DNA from: Streptomyces alanosinicus
GTDB lineage: Bacteria; Actinomycetota; Actinomycetes; Streptomycetales; Streptomycetaceae
Length of the DNA: 64,000 nt
Reading direction: 5' to 3'
Assembly: GCF_014650595.1 (NCBI RefSeq)
Contig: NZ_BMVG01000005.1
Coordinates: forward strand, 124,001-188,000
Below are positions 12,428 through 20,859 of this stretch, piece by piece (the first letter of the stretch is position 1; each line of letters starts with the position of its first letter). The translations under genes were made by a program, and so were the position numbers. The notes beneath the pieces are model-generated. The model searched no databases. It saw nothing but the letters and a program-made list of their open reading frames with translations, and was not told the DNA's origin.

Positions 12428-13488
12428 TCAGAGGCGCTCCGGGGCCTCCGAATCCGCGCCAGGACGCGCCGAGGCCAGTGCCGTCGCCGGATCACCCTCG
12501 GGTCCGCCCGCGGGGATCCAGCGGCCGTCCCGGCCGAGGGGCAGCTGGATCCCTTCGCCGGGCACGGTCCACCGGTTGCCGCTGTGGAGGAACGGCGGCC
12601 GTTCCGAGCCCTTCTGCGTCCGAGTCGAACCGTTCCGTGTCCGAGTCGAACTGTTCCATGTCCGAGCGCAGGATCTCTGTGAGGAGCCGGTACGCCTGCA
12701 CGGCGGTGCGCCCCGCCAGGTGCTCCAGCGCCACGGGATCGATCCCGGGTGCCGACGCCGTCCCTGACGTGAGGGACGGCGGCGTGCTCGGGGTCTGCGG
12801 GATTCCGGGCAGTCGGGACAGCGGAGGCAGGATGTCGCCGGTGGCCCACGCCTCCGCCGCATCCACGCCCAGGGCCGCGGGCGCAGAGGGTGCCGTGCGG
12901 GATGCCGTGGCGCGCACATGCAGTTCCGCCAGGAACGCGTCCTTCCCGCGCCCGCGCAACAGCAGGAGCAGAAACGGATCTCTTCATCGAGCAGTCGCGC
13001 CACCTGGTGACAGAGCGCGGCGGTGTGCCCGCAGTGGTCCCATGTGCCCGCAGTCATACTCGGGCTCCTGATCACCCAGACCCGGCAGAAGCTCGATGCC
13101 GCCGACTGCGGCGTCCTCGATCAGATGCGGCGGCAGCTCACCGTGGAGCAGTGCGGTCAGGTACCCGGCCTGCCCCACGGCCACGTCCAGCAGGCGTCCC
13201 CACTCCTCCTCGGACAGCTCCGACACGAGGACGTCGGCCCGGTGAGCCGCGCCCCGACGGTCGCGTACGACGGCGGTGACCCGGCCCGGCCGCACGGTCA
13301 CCGCTCCCGCGCCTCCCGCGCGTGCGAGCCAGCGACCCGCCGTGACCGCGGCTCCGTCCAGGGCTGCGTCCTCCAGGGCCCGCAGCCATGCCTGCCCACC
13401 AACTCTGTGCGAAGCCGCGCCCGCGCGCGGGTGGCTGCGCGGCGAACGTGCGCTCCACCACGGGGTCGATCCCGTCGTCGTGGCTCAT
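12428..13488 (-). pseudogene. SWIM zinc-finger protein, multiply frameshifted
   Basis: Pieces of one SWIM-domain protein are spread over three frames. It opens at ATG 13488 (GGAGG upstream) with MSHDDGIDPVVERTFAAQPP and ARGRGFAQSWW. At about 13.40 kb one base is missing, and the text continues as AWLRALEDAALDG in another frame into RPGRVTAVVRDRRG. Near 13.05 kb the frame changes inside the zinc motif (EYDCG, then TWDHCGHTAALCHQVARLLDE). It changes again near 12.98 kb (LLLLLRGRGKDAFLAELHVR) and near 12.60 kb before the tail GRDGRWIPAGGPEGDPATAL. At least four lesions mean it cannot be functional. In Streptomyces such genes usually follow an SNF2 helicase, whose remnants are also here. Confidence 0.88.
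12616..12657. repeat. 21-bp tandem repeat (two copies) inside the SWIM pseudogene
   Basis: Two adjacent 21-bp units (12616-12636 and 12637-12657) differ at a few bases. On the minus strand they encode two seven-residue units of the type RFDSDTE. The length keeps frame, so this duplication is not one of the frameshifts. Confidence 0.75.
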
Positions 13489-13509
13489 CGTGCCTCCGTA
13501 AGTTGTTAG

Positions 13510-13678
13510 GCGGCCCGGGAGGGCCGGATGTGGCTGATCGCGCAGTTCCACCAGCGCGGCCAGTTCCGCGTCGGTCAGCTCCGTCGGCGCGGTCTCGCCG
13601 GTGCCGAGCACCGCGTCGGCCAACTCCCGCGGCGACAGCGGTTCGTCCCGCAGCCGAGGGAAACTGTGTCGTGGTCAT
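13510..13678 (-). pseudogene. C-terminal remnant of the SNF2 helicase
   Basis: On the minus strand, just before the SWIM start, a frame reads LSPRELADAVLGTGETAPTE then LTDAELAALVELRD. This matches the usual carboxyl end of bacterial SNF2 helicases (KxxLAxxVLGxGE, xxTELxDxELxxLVxLR). Nothing upstream of it belongs to the helicase. The N-terminal half lies 5.2 kb away at 18850-20672. Identification rests on remembered family endings, so an alignment is needed. Confidence 0.65.
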
Positions 13679-13832
13679 CTGGTCTCCATCTCCGAGCGGG
13701 CGTTGAGCCTGGCGGTCACCACCACTGACGCAGCTGCAGCGCAGGTAGTGCTCCCAGGCGGTGATCGTGGGATTCCGCAGCGCACGGTGCGGGGCGACGC
13801 GGGTGGGTGGTTGCCACCACGGCCCCCCTCGT

Positions 13833-13880
13833 TTCGTTTTCCGAAGCGATCGCCGATGGTAGCGTTTCGGAATCCGAAGC
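13833..13880. promoter_or_regulatory. Two copies of a TTCG-N5-CGAAGC operator upstream of the HxlR gene
   Basis: Sites TTCGTTTTCCGAAGC (13833-13847) and TTCGGAATCCGAAGC (13866-13880). The second holds a perfect 13-bp palindrome, TTCGGAATCCGAA. The same 15-bp pattern occurs twice more at 14680-14719. Likely an autoregulatory HxlR-type binding site. Confidence 0.7.
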
Positions 13881-13908
13881 ATCAACCTTGGAGGCTGGAC
13901 TCCACGCC

Positions 13909-14334
13909 ATGCCAACCCCAAAACCCGGCAAGCCAGTTCGTGGTTCGACCACCGGTCGCCCCCTCATGGCCGCACTCGACCTGTTCGGGCGGCGGTGGAG
14001 CCTGCGCATCCTTTGGGAGCTGCGCGGGGGCCCCCTTGGGTTCCGCCCCCTGCAGAAGCAGTGCGACGACATGTCCTCCAGCGTGATGCGGCAGCGCCTG
14101 ACCGAACTGCTGGCTGCCCTCGTGGTTCACCAACTACCCGACAGCCGGTACGAGCTCACTCCACTGGGGCGGGATGCCTGCCTCGCACTCGGCCCCCTCG
14201 TCCAGTGGTCGGAGCGCTGGGCGGCGATGCTCGACTCGCAACCGGCGCACCGCAACAGCGAGCGGCCCGCCGGCGGCACCTCGCATCCTGACACTGTGGG
14301 CGACGGGACGCCCGAGAGGGGTTCTGCCGGCTGA
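13909..14334 (+). CDS. HxlR-family winged-helix regulator
   Basis: About 141 aa from ATG 13909, selected because TTGGAGG lies upstream and the longer frame from 13807 runs across its own operator sites. The HxlR core is clear: PLMAALDLFGRRWSLRILWE, then RPLQKQCDDMSSSVMRQRLTEL (recognition region) and YELTPLGRDACLALGPL. HxlR proteins often sense thiol or quinone stress and control neighbouring redox enzymes. The last 35 residues are low complexity. Its best candidate target is the carboxymuconolactone decarboxylase-like gene downstream, which shares the operator motif. Confidence 0.87.
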   Translation: MPTPKPGKPVRGSTTGRPLMAALDLFGRRWSLRILWELRGGPLGFRPLQKQCDDMSSSVMRQRLTELLAALVVHQLPDSRYELTPLGRDACLALGPLVQWSERWAAMLDSQPAHRNSERPAGGTSHPDTVGDGTPERGSAG

Positions 14335-14384
14335 CGCTCGCGCGGCCTGGGTTGACGGCGCGCTCGGAACCTCCGTCGGCACCT

Positions 14385-14656
14385 AGGTCCTCGCCAAGCT
14401 GGGTGAGGTGACAGGCATCGCCGTGCAGAGTGAGCACGCGGGCGCCGGTCAGCTCGCCCAGCCGGGTGCTGGGCGCGCTCGATGACATGCGTTCACAACG
14501 GCGCTGCAACTCCCGGAAGCCTGCCGGGGCTTGGCTCGGTTCCCACGGGGTGTGCAGCGTCCAGCGCCGCCCGAGCAGATCGAGTGCAGCCATGACCGGG
14601 CGCCCTGAATCGGACCCTCGTACCGGTGAACCCGGCCGAGGCGTTCTGGCTTCCAT
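14385..14656 (-). pseudogene. Truncated second HxlR-family gene (inverted paralogue)
   Basis: On the minus strand, PGSPVRGSDSGRPVMAALDL and LGRRWTLHTPWEPSQAP parallel the HxlR at 13909-14334, followed by FRELQRRCERMSSS and LTQLGEDLG. After that the text stops resembling HxlR. Residues usual in the helix after GRRW are changed (HTPWE for RILWE) and the C-terminal dimer helix is missing. It converges on the intact copy and diverges from the decarboxylase-like gene, suggesting an inverted duplication that decayed. Confidence 0.75.
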
Positions 14657-14679
14657 GCTTCCGTGCCTACTCCTTGCGC

Positions 14680-14719
14680 TTCGGGTTTCGAAGCATCATA
14701 GTGATTCGAAAACCGAAGC
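14680..14719. promoter_or_regulatory. Two more copies of the TTCG-N5-CGAAGC operator
   Basis: Sites TTCGGGTTTCGAAGC (14680-14694) and TTCGAAAACCGAAGC (14705-14719) lie between the HxlR remnant (start 14656, minus) and the decarboxylase-like gene (start 14731). The second ends one base before GGAGG of the ribosome site, so a bound protein would block expression. Confidence 0.7.
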
Positions 14720-14730
14720 AGGAGGTGTCC

Positions 14731-15291
14731 ATGCCGCGCATCGAACCGCTCGCCCCGCCATATCCCGCGCCCATCGACCAGGCACTGCGCCGATGGATGC
14801 CTCCCGGCGTGACACACGAGCCGCTCACACTGTTCCGGGTACTGCACCGCAACCCGGAACTGGCCTCACGCATGTTCGCCCTGGGGGCCGGCCTGCTGGG
14901 CCACGGACTTCTTCCCGCCATCGACCGCGAGATCATCATCGCCCGAGTAACCGCACGCACCGGCTGCGCCTACGAATGGGGGGCACACGCCGCGACCCTC
15001 GCCCAGCAGGCCGGACTGAGCCAGGAACAGCTCCAGGCCACCACCGACATCGACGTCGCAGCCAACACCGCGTGGCCGCCACGTCATGCGGCACTGCTCA
15101 ACGCCGTCGACGAACTGCACGACACAGCACAACTCTCACAACCCGCCTGGGATTCCCTGGGCGTCCACTACGAAGACGCCCAACTCCTGGAGTTCCTCGT
15201 GCTGGCCGGCTGGTACCGAACCATCAGCTACCTGGCCAACGGGCTCCTCCTGGAGGAAGAGCCCTGGGGCGCCCCGTTCCCGGCGCAGTGA
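14731..15291 (+). CDS. Carboxymuconolactone decarboxylase/AhpD-like family protein
   Basis: 186 aa from ATG 14731 (AGGAGG 7 bp upstream). The family core is LLGHGLLPAIDREIIIARVTA, then RTGCAYEWGAHAATLAQQAG. Helical proteins of this kind are decarboxylases or peroxidase-like reductases. Here the Cys/His pocket has one Cys and Glu-His (CxxEWGxH) rather than CxxC, so a simple disulfide peroxidase role is doubtful. Its promoter carries two copies of the HxlR-type operator, so induction by thiol or electrophile stress is inferred. A DUF1330 gene follows on the same strand 291 bp on. Confidence 0.85.
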   Translation: MPRIEPLAPPYPAPIDQALRRWMPPGVTHEPLTLFRVLHRNPELASRMFALGAGLLGHGLLPAIDREIIIARVTARTGCAYEWGAHAATLAQQAGLSQEQLQATTDIDVAANTAWPPRHAALLNAVDELHDTAQLSQPAWDSLGVHYEDAQLLEFLVLAGWYRTISYLANGLLLEEEPWGAPFPAQ

Positions 15292-15582
15292 GCCCTTTCC
15301 GACTTCACGCTGAGCTGGCCAGATGTAGAGCGAGGACGGCTTGGGCGGGGCATCGTTCACGACTTCGTCCAGACAGGGATGCCTGGTGAACTGAGCGATT
15401 GGTACGAGTTGTAGGCAGGGCTCCATCGCCAACTGAGACATCGTCTTATCTCAACAGCACACCACAATCAGCCAGTTCCTTGCGAACCGCCCTCTGAAAT
15501 GCCCGGTGATCCGTCGCCGGGGCCGATCAATCTGAGTGTCGGCTCGAAGCCTGGCGCGCTTGTCCGAACACAGGAGGTTTCC

Positions 15583-15876
15583 ATGGCCAAGGGCTACTGG
15601 GTCAGCGTCTACCGCACCATTTCCGACCCCGAGAAGCTAGCCGCCTACAACAAGCTGGCCGGTCCGGCCGTCCAGGCCGGGGGCGGGCGGAGGCTCGCCG
15701 TCGGCGGTCGGGTCGTCGCCCACGACGCCGGAATCGCCGAGCGCACCGTCCTGATCGAGTTCGACACCTTTGAACAGGCGGTCGCGGCACGCGAGAGCGC
15801 GGCATACCAGGAGGCGCTGGCCGTCCTTTCCGACGGCGTCGAGCGCGACTTCCGCATCATCGAAGGCGTCGACTGA
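15583..15876 (+). CDS. DUF1330 family protein
   Basis: 97 aa from ATG 15583 with AGGAGG upstream; the longer frame from 15499 has no ribosome site. The protein matches DUF1330: AKGYWVSVYRTISDPEKLAA, YNKLAGPAVQAGGGR, then LIEFDTFEQAVAARESAAYQ and a short tail. These are small ferredoxin-like dimers related to the dimeric alpha/beta barrel group, often beside oxidoreductases. The exact reaction is unknown. Confidence 0.9.
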   Translation: MAKGYWVSVYRTISDPEKLAAYNKLAGPAVQAGGGRRLAVGGRVVAHDAGIAERTVLIEFDTFEQAVAARESAAYQEALAVLSDGVERDFRIIEGVD

Positions 15877-16058
15877 CCGGCGCACTGACGTTCAGGCCGG
15901 CCTGGCGGCCCCGCTGCCCTCGTCGGCAGAACTCACGCTCGCCCGAAGCGAACCGCGAAGCGGTACTCATACGACAGATCGGTCCAGCGGGCAAACGGAT
16001 CTGATGACCAGCGGCACGTCCAGCATCCATCTGCTGTGCGACCCGTCGGGGCTACTTT

Positions 16059-16084
16059 CATGAAAGGCCCGCATGAAAGGCCCG
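16059..16084. repeat. 13-bp direct tandem repeat
   Basis: CATGAAAGGCCCG is repeated twice without a gap. The second copy forms the left side of the adjoining terminator stem. Confidence 0.85.
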
Positions 16085-16118
16085 TGACCAGCAGGAATGC
16101 CGGTCGCGGGCCCTTTTT
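16078..16118. terminator. Rho-independent type terminator
   Basis: Stem AGGCCCGTGACC with GGTCGCGGGCCC (one G-U pair), a 12-13 nt loop and TTTTT at 16114-16118. It faces rightward after the DUF1330 gene, and its A/T sides could also serve the leftward helicase-like gene. Confidence 0.75.
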
Positions 16119-16419
16119 GCGATCTCCAGTGTGCACGCGAGTGTGCACGAGTGCCTGAGAAAACCTCACGCGCACTCCTGTCCAACATTGCGGGACAAGC
16201 CTTACCCGTCCGAGGCGAACCCCTCGGACGGGTAGAACAGCTCGCAGACTCAGGCGGTCTCAGTCTGCAGGGAACCGGCAGCCGGCTCTCTCGTTGGACG
16301 ACACACGCCGGAAGGCAGGACATCAGGCTGAGCAGGGAGGTCAGGGCTATACCAGTGCGCACGTTGACGGCGCGTTGGGGCACTTGTGCGCCCGCGGCGA
16401 CCACGCGGGCGGCGCGCCA

Positions 16420-18504
16420 TCATGAGGGCTGGATGGCGATGGTGCACAGACGCTTGGTGGCCCGGGTCAGGGCCACGTACAGGTCCCTCTCCCCGCCGGG
16501 GCGGGCCGTGATGATCTCCTCGGGGTTCAGGACGACGACCCCGTCGAACTCGAGGCCACGTGCTTCGGACGCGGGCACGATGCGTGCCTGGTCGGCGATG
16601 CCGTGAGCCGTCAACTGGCTCACCCGGGTGTCCGCGCAGATCACTCCCAGGAGTTCGTCCGGCTGCGCGGTGCTCTGGGCGCGCAGTTCCTCCACGACGG
16701 CGGTGACCAACCCGTCCCCATGTGTGGTCACGGTGCGCGGGCTCTCACCGCTGCGCAGTGACCGTGTGGGCCGCTGGTCCGGAGCGATCCGCGCGAGCAG
16801 GTCCCGGACGCTCTCCAGGATCTCCTGCGTGGTGCGGTAACTGACCGTCAGGTCGTGCAGCCTGAACCGCGTCCCGACATGCGGGCTCAGGGCTTCCTTC
16901 CAGTCGCGTGCCGTCGTGGCCGGGCCCGACTGGGCGAAGTCACCCACCAGCGTCATCGCCCTCGCCGGGCAGCGGCGGACGATCATCCGCCACTGCATAG
17001 CGGTCAGTTCCTGCGCCTCGTCGACGACGACGTGCCCGTACGTGCGCTCGGGCGGGCCGTCGACCAGGCTCGCCGCCTCGTCCAGCAACGGCACGTCCGC
17101 ATCGGTCCACGGGGCGTCCGGGGCACGCAGGAGAAGGGACTGCTCCTGCGGGGTCAGGGTCGGCAGGCGCTCGGCCAGGGCGTCGGCATCCGTCAGCAGT
17201 GCCTTCACGAGGTCACCGGGTGCCAGCCGCGGCCACAGCGCCTCGACCGCCCGGTCGACACCGGCGTCGTCGAGGAGATCGGCCCCGATGGCATCCAGGT
17301 CCAGCTCGTGGACCGGACCCGGGTCGGCGGCGCCCTCGGCACGGCGCTGGGCGACCCCCGTGAACCGGTCGAGGTTCAGGCCCGTCATCTGCTCGGCATC
17401 GGCGTCGATCTGCTCCAGGAGGTCGCCCATGTCCCGTTGCATCGCGTCGGTGACGGCGTCGACCAGGAGTTCCTTGAACGCCTGGCGCGCGGGGTTGTGG
17501 CCGGACGCGGCCGCCAGGGCGGCGGCGCGTGCAGTGGCGACCTCCTTCTCGGACAGGTGGACCAGTTCCTGCCCGACCCGGACGGTGAAGTCACCGGCGG
17601 GGGCCTGGTGGTCTCGCAGCAGGCCGGCCAGGGCGTCGGCGAGGTCCAGGCCGCCCTTGAGGCGCGCCGTGTCGAACGGGTCCACCGCGTCCGGGGACAC
17701 TCCGGCCAGTTCCTGACAGGTCGCCAGATCGACGTCGTTCTCCCCGAGCGAGGGAAGGACCTGGGAGATGTAGTCGAGGAAACGGGCGTTGGGGCCCACC
17801 ACGAGGACGCCTTCCTCCGCGGCGCGCGGGAACGCGTACAGGACGTAGGCCGCCCGGTGCAGGGCGACCACCGTCTTGCCGGTGCCGGGCCCGCCCTGCA
17901 CCACGGTCACCCCGCGGTGGGCGGAGCGGACGATCTCGTCCTGCTCGGCCTGCAGCGTCGCGACGGCCGCGTGCATCCTGCCCGTACGCCGTGCCGACAG
18001 AGCCTCGGTCAACGGGCCGTCCCCCACGACGTCTTCGTCGGTCGGGGCGGTCCCGTCGAGCAGTTCGTCGCTCACCGAGACGACCGTGCGCTCCTCGAGG
18101 CGCAGGTGCCGGCGCCGCCGCAGATCCATCGGGTGGACCGGTGTCGCCTCGTAGAAGGGCCGCGCCGCGTTCGCGCGCCAGTCCACGAGCAGCGGCAGTT
18201 CGTCCTCCTCCGTGTGCAGTCCGATCCGCCCGATGCGCAGGGCCGTGCCGTCCGTCCAGTCGATGCGCCCGAAGACCAGCCCCTTCTCGGCGCCTTCCAG
18301 CCGGCCGATCTCCTTGGTCAGACGGTCGGCGGCGATCTCTCTCTCGTACGCCTCGCCGGCGCCGTCCGCCGGAGCCTTCAGCACACGCGCCCGGTTCGCT
18401 CGCGCCTCGGAAAGCCGCTCGGTGAGCAGCTCATACAATGAGGACACGTAACCTTGCTCCGATTCAACCGCACGCACGGCAGAATCATTTATGTTTGACA
18501 ACAA
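16420..18504 (-). CDS. HelD/HelR-type RNA polymerase-recycling superfamily 1 ATPase
   Basis: About 694-706 aa. A long N-terminal coiled coil (SEQGYVSSLYELLTERLSEA) inserts into RNA polymerase in this family. Then come FGRIDW and LLVDWRANAARPFYEA, Walker A QGGPGTGKTVVALHR, Walker B VVDEAQELTAMQW, and the final VALTRATKRL motif. HelD proteins release stalled polymerase; the Streptomyces branch HelR displaces rifamycin. The start is uncertain: TTG 18504 or 18501 sits 4-7 bp after GGAG, while ATG 18540 has no ribosome site. A 16-bp AT-rich palindrome lies upstream. It sits inside the split SNF2 gene, hinting at acquisition. Confidence 0.88.
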   Translation of the reverse strand: MLSNINDSAVRAVESEQGYVSSLYELLTERLSEARANRARVLKAPADGAGEAYEREIAADRLTKEIGRLEGAEKGLVFGRIDWTDGTALRIGRIGLHTEEDELPLLVDWRANAARPFYEATPVHPMDLRRRRHLRLEERTVVSVSDELLDGTAPTDEDVVGDGPLTEALSARRTGRMHAAVATLQAEQDEIVRSAHRGVTVVQGGPGTGKTVVALHRAAYVLYAFPRAAEEGVLVVGPNARFLDYISQVLPSLGENDVDLATCQELAGVSPDAVDPFDTARLKGGLDLADALAGLLRDHQAPAGDFTVRVGQELVHLSEKEVATARAAALAAASGHNPARQAFKELLVDAVTDAMQRDMGDLLEQIDADAEQMTGLNLDRFTGVAQRRAEGAADPGPVHELDLDAIGADLLDDAGVDRAVEALWPRLAPGDLVKALLTDADALAERLPTLTPQEQSLLLRAPDAPWTDADVPLLDEAASLVDGPPERTYGHVVVDEAQELTAMQWRMIVRRCPARAMTLVGDFAQSGPATTARDWKEALSPHVGTRFRLHDLTVSYRTTQEILESVRDLLARIAPDQRPTRSLRSGESPRTVTTHGDGLVTAVVEELRAQSTAQPDELLGVICADTRVSQLTAHGIADQARIVPASEARGLEFDGVVVLNPEEIITARPGGERDLYVALTRATKRLCTIAIQPS

Positions 18505-18552
18505 GGGACTCCTTCGATTCGAGCCGCACCATACGGCCAAAGTTCCCTAAAG

Positions 18553-18568
18553 GTAAGTCTTGACTTAC
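18553..18568. promoter_or_regulatory. Palindrome upstream of the HelD/HelR-type gene
   Basis: GTAAGTCTTGACTTAC is a perfect inverted repeat with 7-bp arms and a 2-bp centre, about 50-65 bp before the translation start. It is AT-rich relative to its surroundings and probably an operator. I did not see the GC-rich rifamycin-associated element described for helR genes. Confidence 0.6.
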
Positions 18569-18849
18569 TTGTTGCGTCTATGTCCTTGCGGCTGACCGCA
18601 CTTCGTGTCATGCATTCCGTCGTTTTCCTTGAATGCCGGTGATGCTTTCCCGTGCACGGGAAAGCAGTGAATCCACGGGAAAGGTTCGTGGTCGCGGCAC
18701 GGGCCGGGACGGGGCTGGCCTGCATTCCACATGCGGACACCGGAGGCCGCCGTGATCCGGTTGTGCGACGCGGCGAGTTGGGCGGTGTTCCCACCGCCGT
18801 GTGCGGCCCGGATGCCGGACCTCAACGACTCGACATGCTGACTTGACAG

Positions 18850-20672
18850 GGAAGATCAGCGTGATCGTCTTGCCGAGGCCCATGTCGCCCGCCAGACAGC
18901 CGCCCAGCCCGAGTGAGGTCATGCGGGCAAGCCGGTCCAAGCCGCGGAGTTGATACGCACGCAGGGTGACGGCCAGGCCGGGCGGCTGTCCGACGCCACG
19001 CGCCGTCCCGGGGTCCGTGAGGTGCTCGCGAAGCCCTTCCAGCCACCCCGACGACCGTACCGACCCTGGTGGCCGTCGACCTCTGCCGAGCCCGTCAGCG
19101 CGGCGGCCGGCGCCTCGACGGGAGCGAGGGCGCGGTCCTGACGGGCCCGTGCGCGGTCCGCCTGGCGCGGGTCGACCAGGACCCATCCGTCGCGCAGCCG
19201 CACCAGGGGGCGCTTGGCCTCCGCGAGCCGGTCCAGTTCCGTCCGGGACAACTCCCGCCCGCCCAGCGCGAACCACCAGCTGAAGGTGACCGTGACGTCC
19301 GACGCGAGCAGCGACGAGGGCGCCGCGGCGGGCCGAGGGGCGGCCGCTGCCACTGCCTCGTCCGGCGGGCCTACGGATGCGTGTGTCGTCAGACCGCGCG
19401 CCAGTGCTTTCGGCCAGTGCACGTCGACTCCAGCCGAGGCCAGAGCCCGTGTGCCCTCGCTCAGCAGCTCGGCGATCTCGTCGTCGGCGAGGTCCACGGC
19501 CTCGGGTACGGCGGCGGACAGCAGCGGTGTCAACGGCGGCCAGGCGCGGGCGGCACGGCGCAGCGCCGGCAGCACACCGGTGTGCGCGCGTGCACAGACC
19601 GCCTCGGGCACGGCGCCCGCACCTGTCCACAGGGCGGCCGCATCGAGGACGTCCGCCACGCCGCTCACATCGTGCACCTGTGGCACCGCACGGAACCGGA
19701 CCGGAGCGTGGTCGTCCCGCTGGGCAGCGTCGTCTGGCCTGTCTGGCCTGTCTGGCCTGTCTGGCCTGTCTGGCCTGTCTGGCCTGTCTGGCCTGTCTGG
19801 CCTGTCTGGCTCGTCTGGCTCGTCTGGGCCGTCCATGGTTTCGGGTCCATCGGGTCCATCGGGTGTGTCGAGCCCATCGAGTCCGGAGACCTCCACACGC
19901 AGCGACAGCCGCGCACCCGCGTCATGCCCGGCGGCGATGTCGTCGGCCCAGGTTCGCAGAGCGGGCCACCGCTGTGGCTCGGTCGCCGCGTACGCGGGGC
20001 CACCGGTCACCGACCGGGCCGCGGGGGAGCGCGGCAGAACATCGGCGACCGCGTCCAGGAAGGCGCGCAGCAGCCGCTCCGGGTCCGGCAGCCGCGGCGG
20101 CCCCTCGTCCGAGAGAGGTACCGCATGGGCCTCCGGAGGCATGGCGGCGGCGAGTTCACGGATCAGCTCCGCGTCCCGCGCGGACAGCCGGTCCACCCGC
20201 CAGACGTCATGATCGCCGAGGGAGACGTCCGGCATCAGCAGGCCACGTGCCAGGAAGTGCAGGGAAGGAAGTGCGGGGCCAGTCGGCAGGCGGCACCCCA
20301 GAAGTCGGCCGAGCGGTGCCGCTGCGGCAGCTCACGCGCGCGTGTGAGCAAGGGCAGGGCACGGTGTGCGGACAGCACGAGCACGGGCGTGCGGACCGGC
20401 TCGACGCCGCCGTCCGTCGGCATGACGATGTCCAGTTCCGTCTGCGTTCCGTCGGCGACGGTTGGAGGGACCGCGCCGTCCCGCCGCCAGAACGCGAGCC
20501 GGCCCGTGCGAGCCGGCTCGCCGGGCAGGAAGACCGTGCAGCAACGGGCCAGTTCGGAGAGTTCGGGGGGCGGTGTCGTCGGATGGCTCTGCACAGCTCT
20601 TGCGCACTCCTCAAATTTGACTAACCGGATGGAGTCGCCGAGGGTACAGCAGGTCGAGGGTGTCCCGGGCAT
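18850..20672 (-). pseudogene. N-terminal part of an SNF2 helicase, frameshifted and truncated
   Basis: The minus strand begins with GEPARTGRLAFWRRDGAVPP and continues through VLVLSAHRALPLLTRARELP. It shifts frame near 20.25 kb into SLGDHDVWRVDRLSARDAEL and runs about 400 residues (TVTFSWWFALGGRELSRTEL, then AEAKRPLVRLRDGWVLVDP). A second shift near 19.03 kb leads to GLAVTLRAYQLRGLDRLARM and the ATP-binding motif GDMGLGKTITLI. Homology ends there at about 18.85 kb. All motifs after Walker A, including DEAH, are missing. A (DRP)n stretch interrupts the N-domain. The true carboxyl end survives at 13.5-13.7 kb. Confidence 0.88.
19732..19830. repeat. 9-bp minisatellite, eleven units
   Basis: Eight perfect tandem GTCTGGCCT units (19732-19803) are followed by three variants to 19830. 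On the minus strand they encode eight Asp-Arg-Pro and three Asp-Glu/Gly-Pro triplets. The tract probably grew by slippage. Confidence 0.95.
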
Positions 20673-20859
20673 ACTGACGTCGTGATCCGGGCTACTTCAC
20701 CATCTGTTCGACGGCGTCCGTCGTTGGTGGCGTGCGCGGGCCGTGAGCGACCCACCAGGGGGACTCAGGGGCGTCTCAGGGTCGGCTTCTGGAACCGTGG
20801 GGACCGCGGGCCCGTTCTCACAGCAGAGAGCGGCAGTGGCCGTGAAGGAGGCGACGCTC

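Larger units (their letters stand above)
15877..16419. other. Non-coding region with terminator and short repeats
   Basis: No convincing gene. It holds two tandem 13-bp copies of CATGAAAGGCCCG (16059-16084), the hairpin at 16078-16118, and two nearby copies of AGTGTGCACG around 16130-16151. I looked for a tRNA or its 3' end and found none. Confidence 0.6.

Noticed and set aside
15877..16150. Possible tRNA gene or att site next to the hairpin at 16.1 kb
   Set aside because: No cloverleaf, no T-loop GTTCRAN sequence and no CCA end were found on either strand; only a terminator and short repeats.
18565..18825. Minus-strand frame with AQLAASHNRITAASGVRMW between the HelD/HelR-type gene and the helicase fragment
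   Set aside because: It looks protein-like in part, but I could not match it to a family and it has no supported start; left uncalled.
19732..19830. Possible CRISPR-like array
   Set aside because: The units are 9 bp, directly abutting, without spacers; a simple minisatellite.
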